Positions 11,319 to 23,145 are shown, numbered from the stretch's first letter. The stretch is 64,000 nt of DNA from Clarkia xantiana subsp. parviflora (GCA_036873135.1 JAPTYO010000010.1:21135772-21199771); one strand, 5' to 3'. Numbers and translations: made by a program. Notes: generated from the letters alone by a model not told the origin.

Positions 11319-11715
11319 ACTTTTAGGATTAAGTAATTGGTGAATCTTAGAATTCATATGATTTTTCTTGAGCATTTTGTCCTATATTTTAGTGAGGGGT
11401 TTATGTAACCTTCATGGACCAAGCAATGGAGTTTTAAACCTAGAGCTTGGACTTATACAGATAACAATTTTTATTTGTGCAATCATTCTAACTCATAAGA
11501 GCTCCAACTTTTGTTTGTAAATATATGTTGTTGAGATCGAAGTACACATAATCTTTAGGGTTTATTGTTTGTAATTTTATATTCACGTCCAGATTCTTTG
11601 TTTTGTAGGTTGAGCAATGATATTTTCATGATGTCACATTTTCATATTATCTAGATAGATTTACATCTTCAGTTTATTAGCAGATCATGCTCTTTAATGA
11701 TCCACTTGACGAGTT

Positions 11716-12750
11716 TGACGAATTCCCCTACTATTTGAGGTAATGCATCAACTTTCCATTATTCAGTTTTTCTTATTTTGGTGTATAAGAATTGGTTTCC
11801 TAATTTTGGTTGTGAGCATGTAAAAGCTAAAGTTCGGGCAACAATGGTCATATTATCAAGAAAGTGCAAAGTTAGAGAATATACATACTAATTGTATATA
11901 TCTTTTGCACTTTCACGCTGATTAGTGCATTGCCTCAAACACGTTAAAGAAGTAGGATAGAATTAATAGGTGTTTTGGTACAACATGTTTGACGATTTTT
12001 TGCTTTTGGTGCAACATCTTTTTTTTTGTATACTTTTGGTGCAATACGTTTGCAATTTGTACCACTTCTGGTGCATCCGTTAGTTGACCGTTAGTTTGAC
12101 CGTTAAACAGTCACGTGACTTGCACATGCCTTGCCTCAAATTTCTATTTTTTTCAGTTTGGTCCTCAAATTTATTGTTCTAAGTTTTTATTTTTGCAATT
12201 TAACCTCTAAATATTTTCAGCCGCACCCTAGGGCTAAATTGACCTAGCCATGGTCCGACCCATGGTTAGGTCGAGCCATGGCTAGGGTCACCGGACTTGG
12301 GCGACCTTGACCATGGTCCGACTTAGACATGGGTTGGACCATGGCTAGGTCAATTTAGACTTAGGGTCCAATTGGGTCTATTTTACCATAAGGCTAAATT
12401 GACCTAGCAATGTTTCGACACATGACTTTGGCTAGGGTCCCCGAGCCTTGGTGACCCTAGCCATGGTTTGACCTAGTCATGAGTCGGACCATGGCTAGGT
12501 CAATTTAGTCCTAGGGTGCGGTTGAAAATGTTTAGGAGCTAAATTGCAAAAATAAAAAGTTAGGACAATAAATTTGAGGACTAAACTGAAAAAAATAGAA
12601 ATTTGGGGCTAGGCATGTCCAGTCACGTGACTATTTAACGGTCAACTAACGGATGCACCAAAAGTTGTACAATTTGCAAACATATTGCACCAAAAGCTAA
12701 AAATCATCAAACATGTTGTACCAAATCACCTATTAACCCAAGTAGGATCT

Positions 12751-12785
<35 letters not shown>

Positions 12786-12960
12786 TTTAGTTTGAGGAGT
12801 TTCCCCCTACTATTTGAGGTAATTCATCAACTCTCCATTATTCAGTTTTTCTTATTTTGGTGTATAAGAATTGGTCTCCTAATTTTGGTTGTGAGCATAT
12901 AAAAGCTAAAGCTGGGGCAACGGGATTCAAACTATCAAGAAAGTGTAAATTTATAGAATC
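11716..12960 (+). repeat. Direct repeat (about 165 bp) bracketing fold-back D
   Basis: The block from 'cctactatttgaggtaat' through 'ttggttgtgagcat' to 'tatcaagaaagtg' occurs at about 11716-11881 and again at about 12797-12960 at high similarity. Fold-back D (11959-12739) and an AT microsatellite (about 12755-12782) lie between the copies. A segmental duplication separated by later insertion is the simplest reading. Confidence 0.7.
11959..12739. mobile_element. Fold-back element D (GGGTTAA family)
   Basis: The 781-bp element has arms 'ttaataggtgttttggtacaa' and the inverse 'ttgtaccaaatcacctattaaccc'. The left tip is mutated (AGAATTAA instead of GGGTTAA). The 9-bp flanks AAGTAGGAT are exact (11950-11958 and 12740-12748). 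GTCACGTGACTTGCACATG (12110-12128) and its mirror (about 12613-12632) are present. The loop contains many inverted 'gacctagccatggtccgacc' units. It is non-coding. Confidence 0.82.
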
Positions 12961-13825
12961 AAGATAGATTCATTACAAGAGGCTAGATATTAGTTCAATG
13001 AGTTCTTTATCTGCCAAGCTTATCACCTATTGAACAGAGAAATATTGGTCCTACACATACATGGCTTCATTTGACAGGTTGCGAATTGGTTTATCATTTG
13101 ATAAGATATTCAGTTGTCTTAAACTCCCCCATTTTTATGATTCTTTTTTAAAAGAATGTTTCAAGTTGCGCTGAATATCGTGTTTATGGTTGTGGAAGAA
13201 ATCTACAATCAAGAATAAATTTTTAAGATTTTTGATGATGTTGTAATTGGATAATGATTAGATTTTGTGCTTCAGGTTCAATCTCATTTCGGAGTTTGAT
13301 GACGGCGAAAGGAGTTGGAGAATAAGGCTGGGAAAGGAGTTGTAGGAGGCTTGCAGGGAACAACCGATTGAGGTGGACGGCTTCACTAGCTGATGATGCA
13401 TATTCGGCGGAAGAACAAAAGAAATGGTGCTTAAGGAGTCCGAATCATATATATATGTTTACAGTTTAATAGGTAGTCTTGCGCGTAGCACAGGGTCAGC
13501 ACCTAGTGTTAACAAAAGTAACCCATACTTTTTTGTTTCCTTAACAATTAACAAAGCTAAATAATCGCGTACAATTTCATTGTTAAACTAACTGGACACC
13601 ACATTCATTGTTCTCCTCATATTTTCCGTCTGCACAAAAAGTATGGGAAGCACGAATATCATACTAGTGAGTATTCTACCGATTCAACTTAAGGACCACA
13701 CCTAAACTTAAACATATAGTATATATATATATATATATAGGAAATAGGAATATGATACACAGTCTGTACATGTTTGAATTCATTATCCCCTAAAACAAGT
13801 CTTATGTATGTTTAGACATAATTAA

Positions 13826-14353
13826 GGGAAACGTATGTAAAACATGCAACATGTTTGAAAAAGATGGTTTTATGGACCAATATGTTTTAAAACGTACAAC
13901 ATGTTTGAAAAAGATGGTTTTATGGACCAAAATGTTTTAAAATGTACAACAATCTTACAAAAGATGGTAAAATGACGTATTGTCCACTTGTTTAACTTGT
14001 TGTCACTAGTCTCATTAAGTGGACACGTGCGGATCACGTTTTTAAAAAATAATAATTATTATTATTAGTATCTACATCCACATATTAATAATCATTCCTA
14101 TGTATAAATTAATTTCTTACTTTAATTATTATTATTATTATTCTAAAAATATGTTCCGCACGTGTCCACTTAATGAAACTATGGATAACAAGTGGACGGT
14201 ATGTCATTTTAACATCTTTTGTAAGCTTGTTGTACATTTTAATACGTATTTATCCATAAAACCATCATTTTCAAACATGTTGTACATTTTAAAACATATT
14301 GGTCCATAAAACCATCTTTTTCAAACATGTTGCATGTTTTACATACTTTTCCC
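13826..14353. mobile_element. Fold-back element with GGGAAA ends
   Basis: The 528 bp start GGGAAACGTATGTAAAACAT and end with the inverse ATGTTTTACATACTTTTCCC; arms of about 200 bp carry an internal duplication of 'aacatgtttgaaaaagatgg'. The 9-bp flank CATAATTAA is exact (13817-13825 and 14354-14362). It fits a Mutator-type MITE, but the tips and the arm sequence differ from the GGGTTAA family. The loop holds ATT/TAA microsatellite sequence. Confidence 0.8.
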
Positions 14354-14595
14354 CATAATTAATGATGAAAGGGAAATAAGTTGCAAGAAGATATCAAGAT
14401 GCTGCAAAACTAACTCTACTACTCAGACGTCTGTCTCATTATATAATATATATGAATAATAATATGCAAAACTAACTCTACTCCTGTCGCACTATTGTAG
14501 TAGAATCTCAAACTGAGTGAAAAACAAAGAAAAAAGTGGGCAAAAGTGTTTAAATTGAATCATTGGTCTTCTTGAAGTGCTTTGTGATGAGCATG

Positions 14596-15692
14596 CTACT
14601 TGGAGAAGCCTTGTTCCAAGGCCTTTCTCATCCATGGATACCTGCAGCACCCGATTGCTTCTTCAACGCTTAACCAAGTCCTTTCTCTTGTGCTTTGCTC
14701 TGGCCATTACTACACCTCCTCATTCACTAGCAATGCAAACATCACTGCCTTGCACCACCCTTCTGGGCTCAGGGTTTTGCTTCTGAATTCGTATGACCCG
14801 ATTTCATGCTGACAACAACATATCATACACTTCACTTTCTCTCTATCACACCTAGCCACATCAATGTCAGACAACCATTCATATCTACCCATCACTAAGA
14901 TAACCCCCAAAAAACATCAACCCATCTGTCTATCTAAATTCTACAAGAACCAACAAAACCTATCTGTCTATCTAAATTCTACAAGAACCAACAAAATATA
15001 GTAGAGAACAACTCTTACCACGATATCACCTTGAACACCAGATTCTTCAAAAGCTTCACGCAATGCAGCCTCCTTATCAGTTTCATCATCCTCCCACCCG
15101 CCCTAAATTTTAATACAATAGCCAATTAGTGTAATCCAATCAATCAATATGTCTAACAACACATTCACTTTGAAACCTTGCCTTCTAGTTTCTGCAGCTT
15201 CAACTCACTGACTTTTTTTAAAAGAACAAGCATCGAATAGCTTATCAAATTTATACTGCTGCAAAAAGACTAACTGTACACGCAAGTATAAGTAGTTAAA
15301 ACAACAAGTTCCCCATGAATGATTCAGATCCTGGCTAGCCAGTTACAAATGATGATTTTACTACAACAATTAACCCCTTTCTCCATCACATCACATAACA
15401 CATTGACATCATTTTCTTTCCTGTGATATAATTTGGAATATATGATTAAGTAGTAAGTATTACCTTTGGAAACAAAAGGCCAGGTCCACTAGTTGAATTG
15501 ATCATCAGCACCTCAACATCTTCATCAGTACTGCCATACTTGAAAGGAATGCAGCTGCAGTATATCACTATTCACTCATGAGCAAATTTTTCTATTCTAT
15601 CAAAATAAAAGTTCCTACAATCAGGACGAAGAGATATATGGAAGCATACCCAGCCACTAGGCGGTAACCATCCTTATAGCTATGCTGGTGGC
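14596..15692 (-). pseudogene. Nudix hydrolase gene, interrupted and with premature stops
   Basis: Minus-strand exons are visible: 15650-15692 (...YKDGYRLVAG), 15464-15554 (CIPFKYGSTDEDVEVLM... LLFPK), 15019-15102 and 14596-14808. The third carries the complete Nudix box, GGWEDDETDKEAALREAFEE then SGV, fitting Gx5Ex7REUxEExGU, the metal-binding site for hydrolysing nucleoside diphosphates linked to X. The layout resembles plant NUDT12/13/16/17/18-type diphosphoinositol or ADP-ribose hydrolases. The splice sites are intact. In the last exon two adjacent stops, TAG TAA (14707-14712), interrupt ...LLVNEEV / WPEQSTRERTW. Upstream, the exon ends abruptly at the Copia LTR start (15693) and I cannot find its 5' remainder beyond 20318. 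Confidence 0.82.
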
Positions 15693-15840
15693 TGTTAAGT
15701 GTTATGTGTTGTCAGTGTAAAGTTGGTGTCTGTAGGTTGTTAAGTTAGTTAACAGATACTATAAATAGTAGATAAGCTACATTGTATCAGATTAATTCTC
15801 TGATGAATAGATGATCATTTTAAAAACTTCCAACTTCTCT
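15693..15840 (+). repeat. 5' LTR of the Copia element (short, about 150 bp)
   Basis: It starts TGTTAAGTGTTATGTG and ends just before the primer-binding site. A TATA-like 'actataaatagtag' lies at about 15758-15771, with a transcript-start region after it. The exact right border is uncertain because no clean CA precedes the primer site and no second LTR is available. Confidence 0.6.
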
Positions 15841-15843
15841 AAA

Positions 15844-15856
15844 TGGTATCAGAGCC
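15844..15856 (+). other. Primer-binding site for initiator Met tRNA
   Basis: TGGTATCAGAGCC is the standard plant Copia primer site complementary to the 3' end of initiator methionine tRNA, and it directly follows the LTR. Confidence 0.85.
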
Positions 15857-16266
15857 TGTAACAACTTTTTCCGGCGATCTCACCTAACTTCTCTGGGATG
15901 ATCTTCGATGATTGAGCTCCGATTGAACTCATCTCAGCTTCGTTTCAGCTCGATTTGAGTGTCTTTGTTCGTGATCGATTCAGATTATAGGTCTGTCGGG
16001 GAAGTTCGTTATTACGAGGCGGTGCCAACGCTGTAATCTGGTCACATTGCTGGCGACTTCGATTTCACGTCAGCGATCTTCTCTTCGTTTGAGCCTGAAT
16101 CTAGTTGATTCAGCTTTACTTGAGGTTGTTGCTTCTTCCTAACCGTTTGGATTACATGTCTGTCGGGGAAGCTTGCTATTGCAAGGCGGTACCGACGCTG
16201 TGATTTGATCTTTGCTGGTGAATTTGCTTTCTCTGCTTTCTCTCCGGCGAGTCTATTGTCTTTGAT

Positions 16267-17316
16267 ATGGTGAATGAGGTTGACGATCGTTTAACTCTTC
16301 ATCCTTCGGATTCAAATGGAGCTTCATTAATTGAATTTCAGCTTCAAGGCACTGAGAACTATCAAGTTTGGAGTTGTGCTATAAGAGAAAGTCTCCTTAT
16401 GAAGAATAAACTTGGATACATTGATGGGAGCTTTGGAAGAGACTCTGTGGCTGCCAATCAGAGAGTTCTTTGGGATCGTTGCAATGTTTTGGTCAAAGCT
16501 TGGCTAAGGAAGTCTGTTTCTAAGGAGCTGATCAGTGGCTTGATATATAATCCCTCAACAAAATCTATATGGAATGATTTGAAAGACATGTATAATAAGG
16601 TAGATAGAACCAGGATTTTTCAACTCACCAGAGAGATTTATCGTTTTACTCAAGGTACATCGACCATTACTGCTTATTTTGCTAGACTTAAGGTGTTGTG
16701 GGATGAACTTGCTGCCATTAATGATCTAGTATTGGAGTGTGAGATTGATAGGGAGCTGTTGAATGTGCATAAAGAAAACCAGAAGTTACAGTTTCTAATT
16801 GGTCTAAATGAAACCTATGGAGCTGTTAGAACAAATTTGTTGATGAGACAACCTTTGCCTAGCTTGGGAGTGGCATATTCAGTTCTCTTGCAGGAGGAAG
16901 ATCAGAGGACTCTCTCTGAGCATATCACTGACAGTTTAACTGAGACTAGTACTGCTCTGTACTCAGCTCAGAAAGGGAATTTTAACAGGAATGAATCTAG
17001 TGTCAATGAAACTGGTTTTAAAAGGGTGGATAAGTCAGGTTGGGTATGCAGCTTTTGCAGAAAGAAGGGACATCGAATTGATACTTGTTGGGAGAAATAT
17101 CCCGACTTAAGGAAGAAGTTGATGAAAGCTAATCTTACTGTTGATGAACAGAATGTCTTCCATGATGATCCTTTATCAGTGGATTCAAATGTTCAGAATG
17201 CTCAATGTTCAAAGTTCTTCTCTCAAGATCAGATGAACCAGGTTGATGCTTTCCTTAAGTACATGGAGAATGGAAAGTTGTTGTTGAAGCTCACTCAGAC
17301 ATGCCAGGTAATATGA
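16267..17316 (+). CDS. gag: Copia Gag
   Basis: This 349-aa frame begins MVNEVDDRLTLHPSDSNGAS and contains the UBN2/retrotran_gag type fold ('NYQVWSCAIRESLLMKNKLG', 'TRIFQLTREIYRFTQG'), followed by a zinc knuckle CSFCRKKGHRIDTCW near residues 257-271 (CCHC). It forms the particle that packages element RNA. The frame is open throughout, which contrasts with the broken pol that overlaps its end in another frame. Confidence 0.85.
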   Translation: MVNEVDDRLTLHPSDSNGASLIEFQLQGTENYQVWSCAIRESLLMKNKLGYIDGSFGRDSVAANQRVLWDRCNVLVKAWLRKSVSKELISGLIYNPSTKSIWNDLKDMYNKVDRTRIFQLTREIYRFTQGTSTITAYFARLKVLWDELAAINDLVLECEIDRELLNVHKENQKLQFLIGLNETYGAVRTNLLMRQPLPSLGVAYSVLLQEEDQRTLSEHITDSLTETSTALYSAQKGNFNRNESSVNETGFKRVDKSGWVCSFCRKKGHRIDTCWEKYPDLRKKLMKANLTVDEQNVFHDDPLSVDSNVQNAQCSKFFSQDQMNQVDAFLKYMENGKLLLKLTQTCQVI

Positions 17317-20300
17317 ACTCTTCTAGCTTGAATTGGATCATTGATTCAGGTGCCACTGATCATATGGCATTTAGAAGAGATTGGTTAATTAATTTGAGAA
17401 TGAATGACACTACTCATCAGTTTGTACACCTGCCTAATGGTGAGAAGTGTAAAGTTACTCACATCGGAGAGTGCATCATTCAACCAAAATGCATTCTGAG
17501 AAATGTTCTCTTTGTTCCTGAGTTCAAGTTCAATCTCATTGCAGAGAGTAAACTCCCTTTACATCTTAATTGCATAGTAGTTTTTCATGGCAGTTATGTG
17601 CTTATACAGACACTCTCCAGTGGGGAAACCATGATGACTGGGAGTCTGACTAAGGGACTTTATATACTACAAGCTTCAAGTGGAGGCAAGTTTGCTGCTA
17701 TTGCTGATACTAAATTTTTTTATGGGGATCCAGATTTATAGCACAAGAGATTGGGTCATGTTTCAGCTACTAGACTTAGTAAAATAAAGAACTTGTGTGT
17801 CAATGATGTTGACATAATAAAGCAGTGTACCATATGTCCTCCTGCTAAGCAAACTAGAAAGCCTTTTAATGATAGTCTTTCTCATGCTGCTGATATATTT
17901 GATCTTGTTCATTTTGATTTGTGGGGTCCATATAAAGTTCCCACTATGAAGAAATTCCAATATTTACTCACGATTGTTGATGATCACTCAAGATATACCT
18001 GGGTGTATTTGTTGGTTAATAAGAGTGAAGCTGTCTTGCATATCAAGATTTTCCTTGTTTTGGTCAAAAATCAATATCAGAAGACTGTGAAGGTTTTTAG
18101 AAGTGACAATGGAGGAGAGTTTGTTAGTGATCTCAGCAAGAATTTGTTCAGTCATCTTGGAATCATTCATCAAACGAGCTGTTCTTTTACACCTCAACAG
18201 AATGCTCGAGTGGAGAGAAAGCACATACACTTGTTGAATGTAGCTAGAGCCATTCGTTTTCAAGCTTCTATGCCTATTAGGTACTGGGGTCACTGCATTA
18301 TGGCAGCTTGCTACTTGATCAATCTCATTCCTTCATCTGTTCTGAATGAGAAGACTCCTTTTGAGTGTTTAATACAAAAGCCTCCATCTCTCAGTCACTT
18401 AAGGGTCTGGGATGCTTATGCTTCACTGCCAAGTTGAATAATCATGATAAGTTCTCTTCTCGTTTTAAACTTGCAATTTTCTTGGGGTACTCTCTTACAC
18501 AAAAGGGTTATTTGGTCATGAATATAGATGATCAGGTTCTTCATGTGAGCAGATATGTAGAATTTTATGAAGAAATATTTCCTTTCGGCTTAAGTAAACA
18601 AGAGCTAAGGAAATTATTTCCCTCTTTGAAGAGTCATGATGTTGCTGATAGCTCAGTAGCTTATGATTGTTTTGAGGAATTTGCGATGGATACTGTCATA
18701 CCAGTTGCTCCTTCTCCTCCTCCTTCTCCACCTACAAATCAACAGGTTGATCCTCCAACACCTCCTTTGAGAAGATCAAGCAGGGTTAGACATGCTCCTG
18801 GTTGGGTCACTGATTACATCACACCTACCATTCCTCAAGCCAACATTTCATCATACACAACTTATGGTTTGGACAAATTTGTTCAGTACAGGAACATCTC
18901 AGACACTTACAGATGCTTCCTTACTAACATATGCAAAATCAAAGAGCCCATGACTTACAGAGAAGCTGCCCAGGATGAGAATTGGATTAAAGCTATGCAA
19001 GCTAAAATCAGTGCTTTGCAAGACAATCATACCTGGGAAATTACTGACTTACCTGAAGGAAAGAAGATCATTGGATGTAAGTGGATATATAGAGTCAAGT
19101 ACAATGCAGATGAGACTCTTGAAAGATTTAAAGCAAGACTTGTGGCAAAATGTTACACACAGGTTGAAGGGAAGGACTTTAAAGAAACCTTCCCACCTTT
19201 TGTAAAAATGCCAACAGTGAGAACTATCCTGGCGGTCTCAGCTGCAAAAGGTTGGAGCATATATCACATGGATGTTAATAATGCTTTTCTGCAAGGTGAC
19301 TTGTATGAAGAAGTATACATGGAGATTCCACAAGGGTTCAGGAATACAATAAGCTCTTCTGGATCTGATAAGAAGGTCTGCAAACTACTCAAATCATTAT
19401 ATGGCTTGAGGCAGGCATCTAGACAATGGAACATTAAGTTTACTCGAGCACTTTTGGATAATGGGTATGTTCAAGCTAAAACTGATTATTCATTATTCAC
19501 AAAATCAAAAGGAAATCATTTCGTTTTCCTGTTGGTTATGTGGATGATATCCTCATTACTGGTTCCAGCATTGAGATGATTTCAGAATTGAAAAGAGTAT
19601 TGGAAGAGAATTTCAAGCTTAAAGATTTGGGAAGCCTCAAGTATTTCCTTGGTTTAGAGATTGCAAGATCTAAGAAAGGGATATCTCTAAATCAAATGAA
19701 GTATGCACTTGAGATTATCATGGATGCTAGTTTGGGATCTGCTAAGCCATCTGCCACGCCTATGGAGACATGTTTGAAACTAACTACCAGAGAGTATGAT
19801 GAATGTTTTGGTCTAAACAAAGAAGATGGATTGTTCAAGGACATATGATTGTACAGAAGGCTAGCGGGGAAGCTCTTGTATCTCACAGTAACAAGACCTG
19901 ATATTGCTTACTCTGTCCAGCAACTCAGTCAGTTTGTGAATCTTCCTAAACAATCTCACTACAAAGCTGACGTGAGAGTGATTCGATACATAAAAGGGTC
20001 ACCTGGTCAAGGGTTATTTTACCCCTCTCAAAATGATCTCAGTTTGAAGATATTCTGTGATGCTGACTGGGGTTCTTGTTCGTTTTCAAGGTCCATAACT
20101 CATATTGCATGAAACTAGGGAATGGTACAGTGGGATGGAAGGTGAAGAAGAATGCTACTGTCTCTCAATCAAGCACAGAGACTGAATATAGAAGTCTAAG
20201 CTTAGCAGCAGCTGAGGTTACTTGGATGAAGAATTTGCTAACTAAGATTGATATCTATGTATCTCTACCCATTGTTGTTCATTCTGATAGTGAAGCAGCA

Positions 20301-20318
20301 ATTAGAATGAGCCCATAA
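17301..20318 (+). pseudogene. pol: Copia Pol (protease, integrase, RT, RNase H), disrupted
   Basis: Domains in order: aspartic protease (WIIDSGATDHM, about 17335); GAG-pre-integrase ending at an in-frame TAG near 17739; zinc region and integrase core (FDLWGPYK..., SDNGGEF); reverse transcriptase (HTWEITDLPEGKKIIGCKW; YHMDVNNAFLQGDLYEEVYM; VMWMDD-type motif across a frame change near 19540); and RNase H (CDADWG, then SSTETEYRSL). Frames change near 17301, 18400, 19550, 19848 and 20090. RNase H stops after DSEAAIRMSP. It is not functional as it stands. Confidence 0.87.
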
Positions 20319-20629
20319 GTTTTAGAATTATTTGAAGTTTTAGAATTGTCTTTCGACATATATTACTTTAATTTAATTAAACAGAATTGTATTGACTATT
20401 GAAATATATATCTTATTATTATTATTATTATATAAATAAACAAACTATAAATACTACCCGGGAAAAACAGTTTACCGCGGACAATTTTGGCGGCGGCCCG
20501 GCCCAATCCATTTGTAGAGTATTGCTAACGACAAAGGTCCAACAGAGATCGCCAGCACCGGCGACTTCATTTTCAGTGAATCTCTTTCTTGATCTTAGCC
20601 GATTGAATTCCAAGCAAAGCGGGGTGGAG

Positions 20630-20776
20630 ATGACAATGACTTGGGGAACTACCCTGTTGATGGCGAGGATGGTTTGGATAGCGCTTAGGGGCTGGGTCTC
20701 CTCTTGCCTGACGGTAGCCGATGATGTAGCCACCTCTATGCGAACCGGCGATATCGGACCTTTCCATGTCGGCTGA
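20630..20776 (+). CDS. Small ORF, 48 aa, unknown
   Basis: The frame from ATG 20630 reads MTMTWGTTLLMARMVWIALR then GWVSSCLTVADDVATSMRTG and ends at TGA 20776. It has a hydrophobic, possibly membrane-associated first half and an acidic/polar tail. The surrounding 20470-20780 is GC-richer than its flanks and looks like an ordinary gene leader. A longer frame in phase starts at 20399 but its first part is an ATT microsatellite, so I prefer the inner start. I do not recognise a family. The antisense frame of similar length may be a shadow. Confidence 0.3.
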   Translation: MTMTWGTTLLMARMVWIALRGWVSSCLTVADDVATSMRTGDIGPFHVG

Positions 20777-23145
20777 TCTGGATCCATTACTTCGATGTTG
20801 TCATCCGTTTTCGGTTAGTCTTCTTGATATCCTTGGTTGTCGATTCCTCTTGTTGTTGCTCTTGTTGATTCCACTATTTCAATTGGAACCCAACGCCTTC
20901 TTGATGATTTTGCTTGGTGTCACACTGTCACCGACATCATGTATTACTGTTAATAGTGCAAATGATAAACAAGATGGGCTAATTATACGTATAGCAAGTT
21001 TATGTGTTATTATTCTGGTTTTCTCCTGGAATCCCCTCCCACCGATCAAACTTTGGGCCTCCAATCTTTTGAGGATTTCGATTTGGGTTTGGTAATGCAT
21101 AGATGAGCTGTTTACCTTATAGAATGATGGTCAGTGATTAGGAGTAGCAGACAAGTATGATTTTTGAGATATGTTTGCACATCTGCTGGATCCAGCTATA
21201 CTGCTATAGAATGAAGCCTCACTTTGAAGATGTTGTTAGCTTCCCATCCAAATCGGCTCTTCTTGATGAATCCTGAATATTTCATCTGCCTATGCCAACA
21301 AATGTGTTAGATCCTGTGAACAATTTGAAAATACGTTTATTGTGTTCATTGGTTGAATGTGAACTGATCCTTTCTCTAGAAGTGGTACCAGTTCATGGTT
21401 CTGTTGATGTTACATGAGTAATTTCACAAGGTAACAAATTGTAGAGTCTTGTCTTAAATAGATTTCTCACTGTAACTTTATTTCACCTTACTAGATTTAA
21501 ATGGTATTGTAGTTGTGTTTGGCCATGCCACGGTCAGTAGAACCTAGTCTTTCACCTTTAAGAGATGTCCTCTTTGAGTTTTCCAAACTGCTCATATGTA
21601 GTGGACATTGATAACTAATAGCATGGTGGACACTTGTCTGAAACTTACAGAAATTCCATTTTCCTGGAAACTCTTTCTTTAGAAACATGAGGTAGATAAG
21701 TCAGAAACAGAGTCCTCTTAATTTTTTTTGGCGCTAGACAAATGTTGATCAAGTATATAGGTCCTGTTTTGATTTATTGAACATAATGGTTTCCATTTCA
21801 TGATAACCCTCACTCCACCATGCCTTTACTCATACACATGTTTCTTAATGTTACTATGCAGATCAGTTGGAGTTGGAGCATATATCATCTGATTAGGGAA
21901 GACTGAAGTTGATGTTTGTCAAGAGTAGGCGACACCAACTAAATGGGAGCTGCAGCTTGTTGTTCTGCCGCAGTAAATATATACATATATTAGGAAGATG
22001 TAGTAAATTCATTTTCGTTGCGTTTGTTAGATATGTGAATAGCGGCTAGTATGTGTTGGGATATAATATAGAGAAAACTTACTGTTTTGGTATTGACTAT
22101 AATCCTCTTAATTACTCAACCGGGGATTGGAGTCATTGCACACTATATACAATGACCGCCCGGGTCAACAACAGCTCTGTCCCTGAGAAGAAAGTAGCTT
22201 GACGAGTACTGAGGCTCCAGGTCAAAAAAACGCATCGAAGAATCTGCTTGTCCCTGCCAAATCTAACTTGAGACAGCAGAATATCCATTCCGAAGCAGAA
22301 GAAGAACTCCCTCTGCCAACAAATCAATGGCTTCGATAGAGAAATCCCGCCTCTCTGGGCAATTGCGAGCCCAGCTGGTCCACCCTCGACAACAGCGACG
22401 TCTACTACGAGGTTCGTGCAGGGGAGATCGAATCGAAGTTGAGATTTTCCCTCTTGGTTTCTGTAACAAGCTCCAGAAGAGCACTACTAATACCCCTGCC
22501 ATGCTTGCTAACTAACCCTTTTGAAGCTCAAATCCAGAGATCGGAGTTTCAAAATGCAGACTTTCTCGGAGAAGAATTCATTCAAGAATCCGAGCTTGTC
22601 ATGGGTTTGGAGTGAAAGTATCCATCAAATCTTGGGTTCGAGTTATCTGCAAGAATTGAACAACGACTAGATTCAAAGCAAAAGCCTAAATTCAGCAGCT
22701 GAAATTGTCTGTCAAGCTCTAATTGAAAAACCTAGTTCAGCACCTTTGCTTACTGCTTTCCTTATCTACAAGACGAAGAAAGGAGCTAAAAAGAAGCAAA
22801 ATGAATCACTGAATTAAGCCGCAAACTGTGGCCATGCACAGCTCTCTACCCACTGCCACGTCTTTGTCTTTTTTTTTTTTTTAATAAAATTAACAATTCA
22901 ACATTTTGGCTTCGATGATCCAGCTCTCGTAAGCTGGTGTTTATCTTGTGCTTTTTCGGGTGAATCGTAATTAGTCGGGATAAGCTGAAAATTTGACCTG
23001 TGAAATATCATCAGCACGATGAAAAAGGAATTCTTCTGCTGCGTCTCATAAACAGAGTGGCAACAAGGTGCCTATTTCTTCTCCATTCAGATGCAGTAGC
23101 AGTTCCGTAGCTTGCTCACCAACAATCTTCACTGCCTTTATTGAA
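20777..23145. other. Intergenic stretch with scattered GC-rich islands, no firm gene
   Basis: 20777-21100 may be the 3' part of a transcript with the small ORF before it. Around 22320-22520 there is a GC-richer block with short open frames on both strands (including a plus-strand frame with ...WSTLDNSDVYYEVRAGEIES) that I cannot assign; it may be an exon of a decayed gene. Elsewhere I see nothing. Confidence 0.4.

Larger units (their letters stand above)
10229..13506 (+). mobile_element. Putative non-autonomous Helitron with captured gene pieces
   Basis: The 5' end reads TCTATTATATAAT after an A at 10228, and continues AATACAAGC once the MITE at 10242-10420 and one target copy are removed. 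The 3' end reads CTTGCG...CACAGG (an imperfect hairpin) then a short spacer and CTAG, followed by T at 13507, as Helitrons require. Inside are a 68-aa frame of unknown origin (10467-10673), a VAMP727-like fragment (11002-11318), fold-back D and a direct duplication. No Rep/helicase is seen. The boundaries fit the rules but were not confirmed by an empty site. Confidence 0.5.
15693..20318 (+). mobile_element. Degraded Copia retrotransposon, 3' end missing
   Basis: The order is 5' LTR, initiator-Met primer site, gag, protease, integrase, reverse transcriptase, RNase H, as in Ty1/Copia. The coding region is broken by several frame changes and a stop. It ends inside RNase H right after the DSEAAIR motif, and no 3' LTR matching the 5' one is seen. 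It sits within the Nudix gene in the opposite orientation. Confidence 0.85.
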
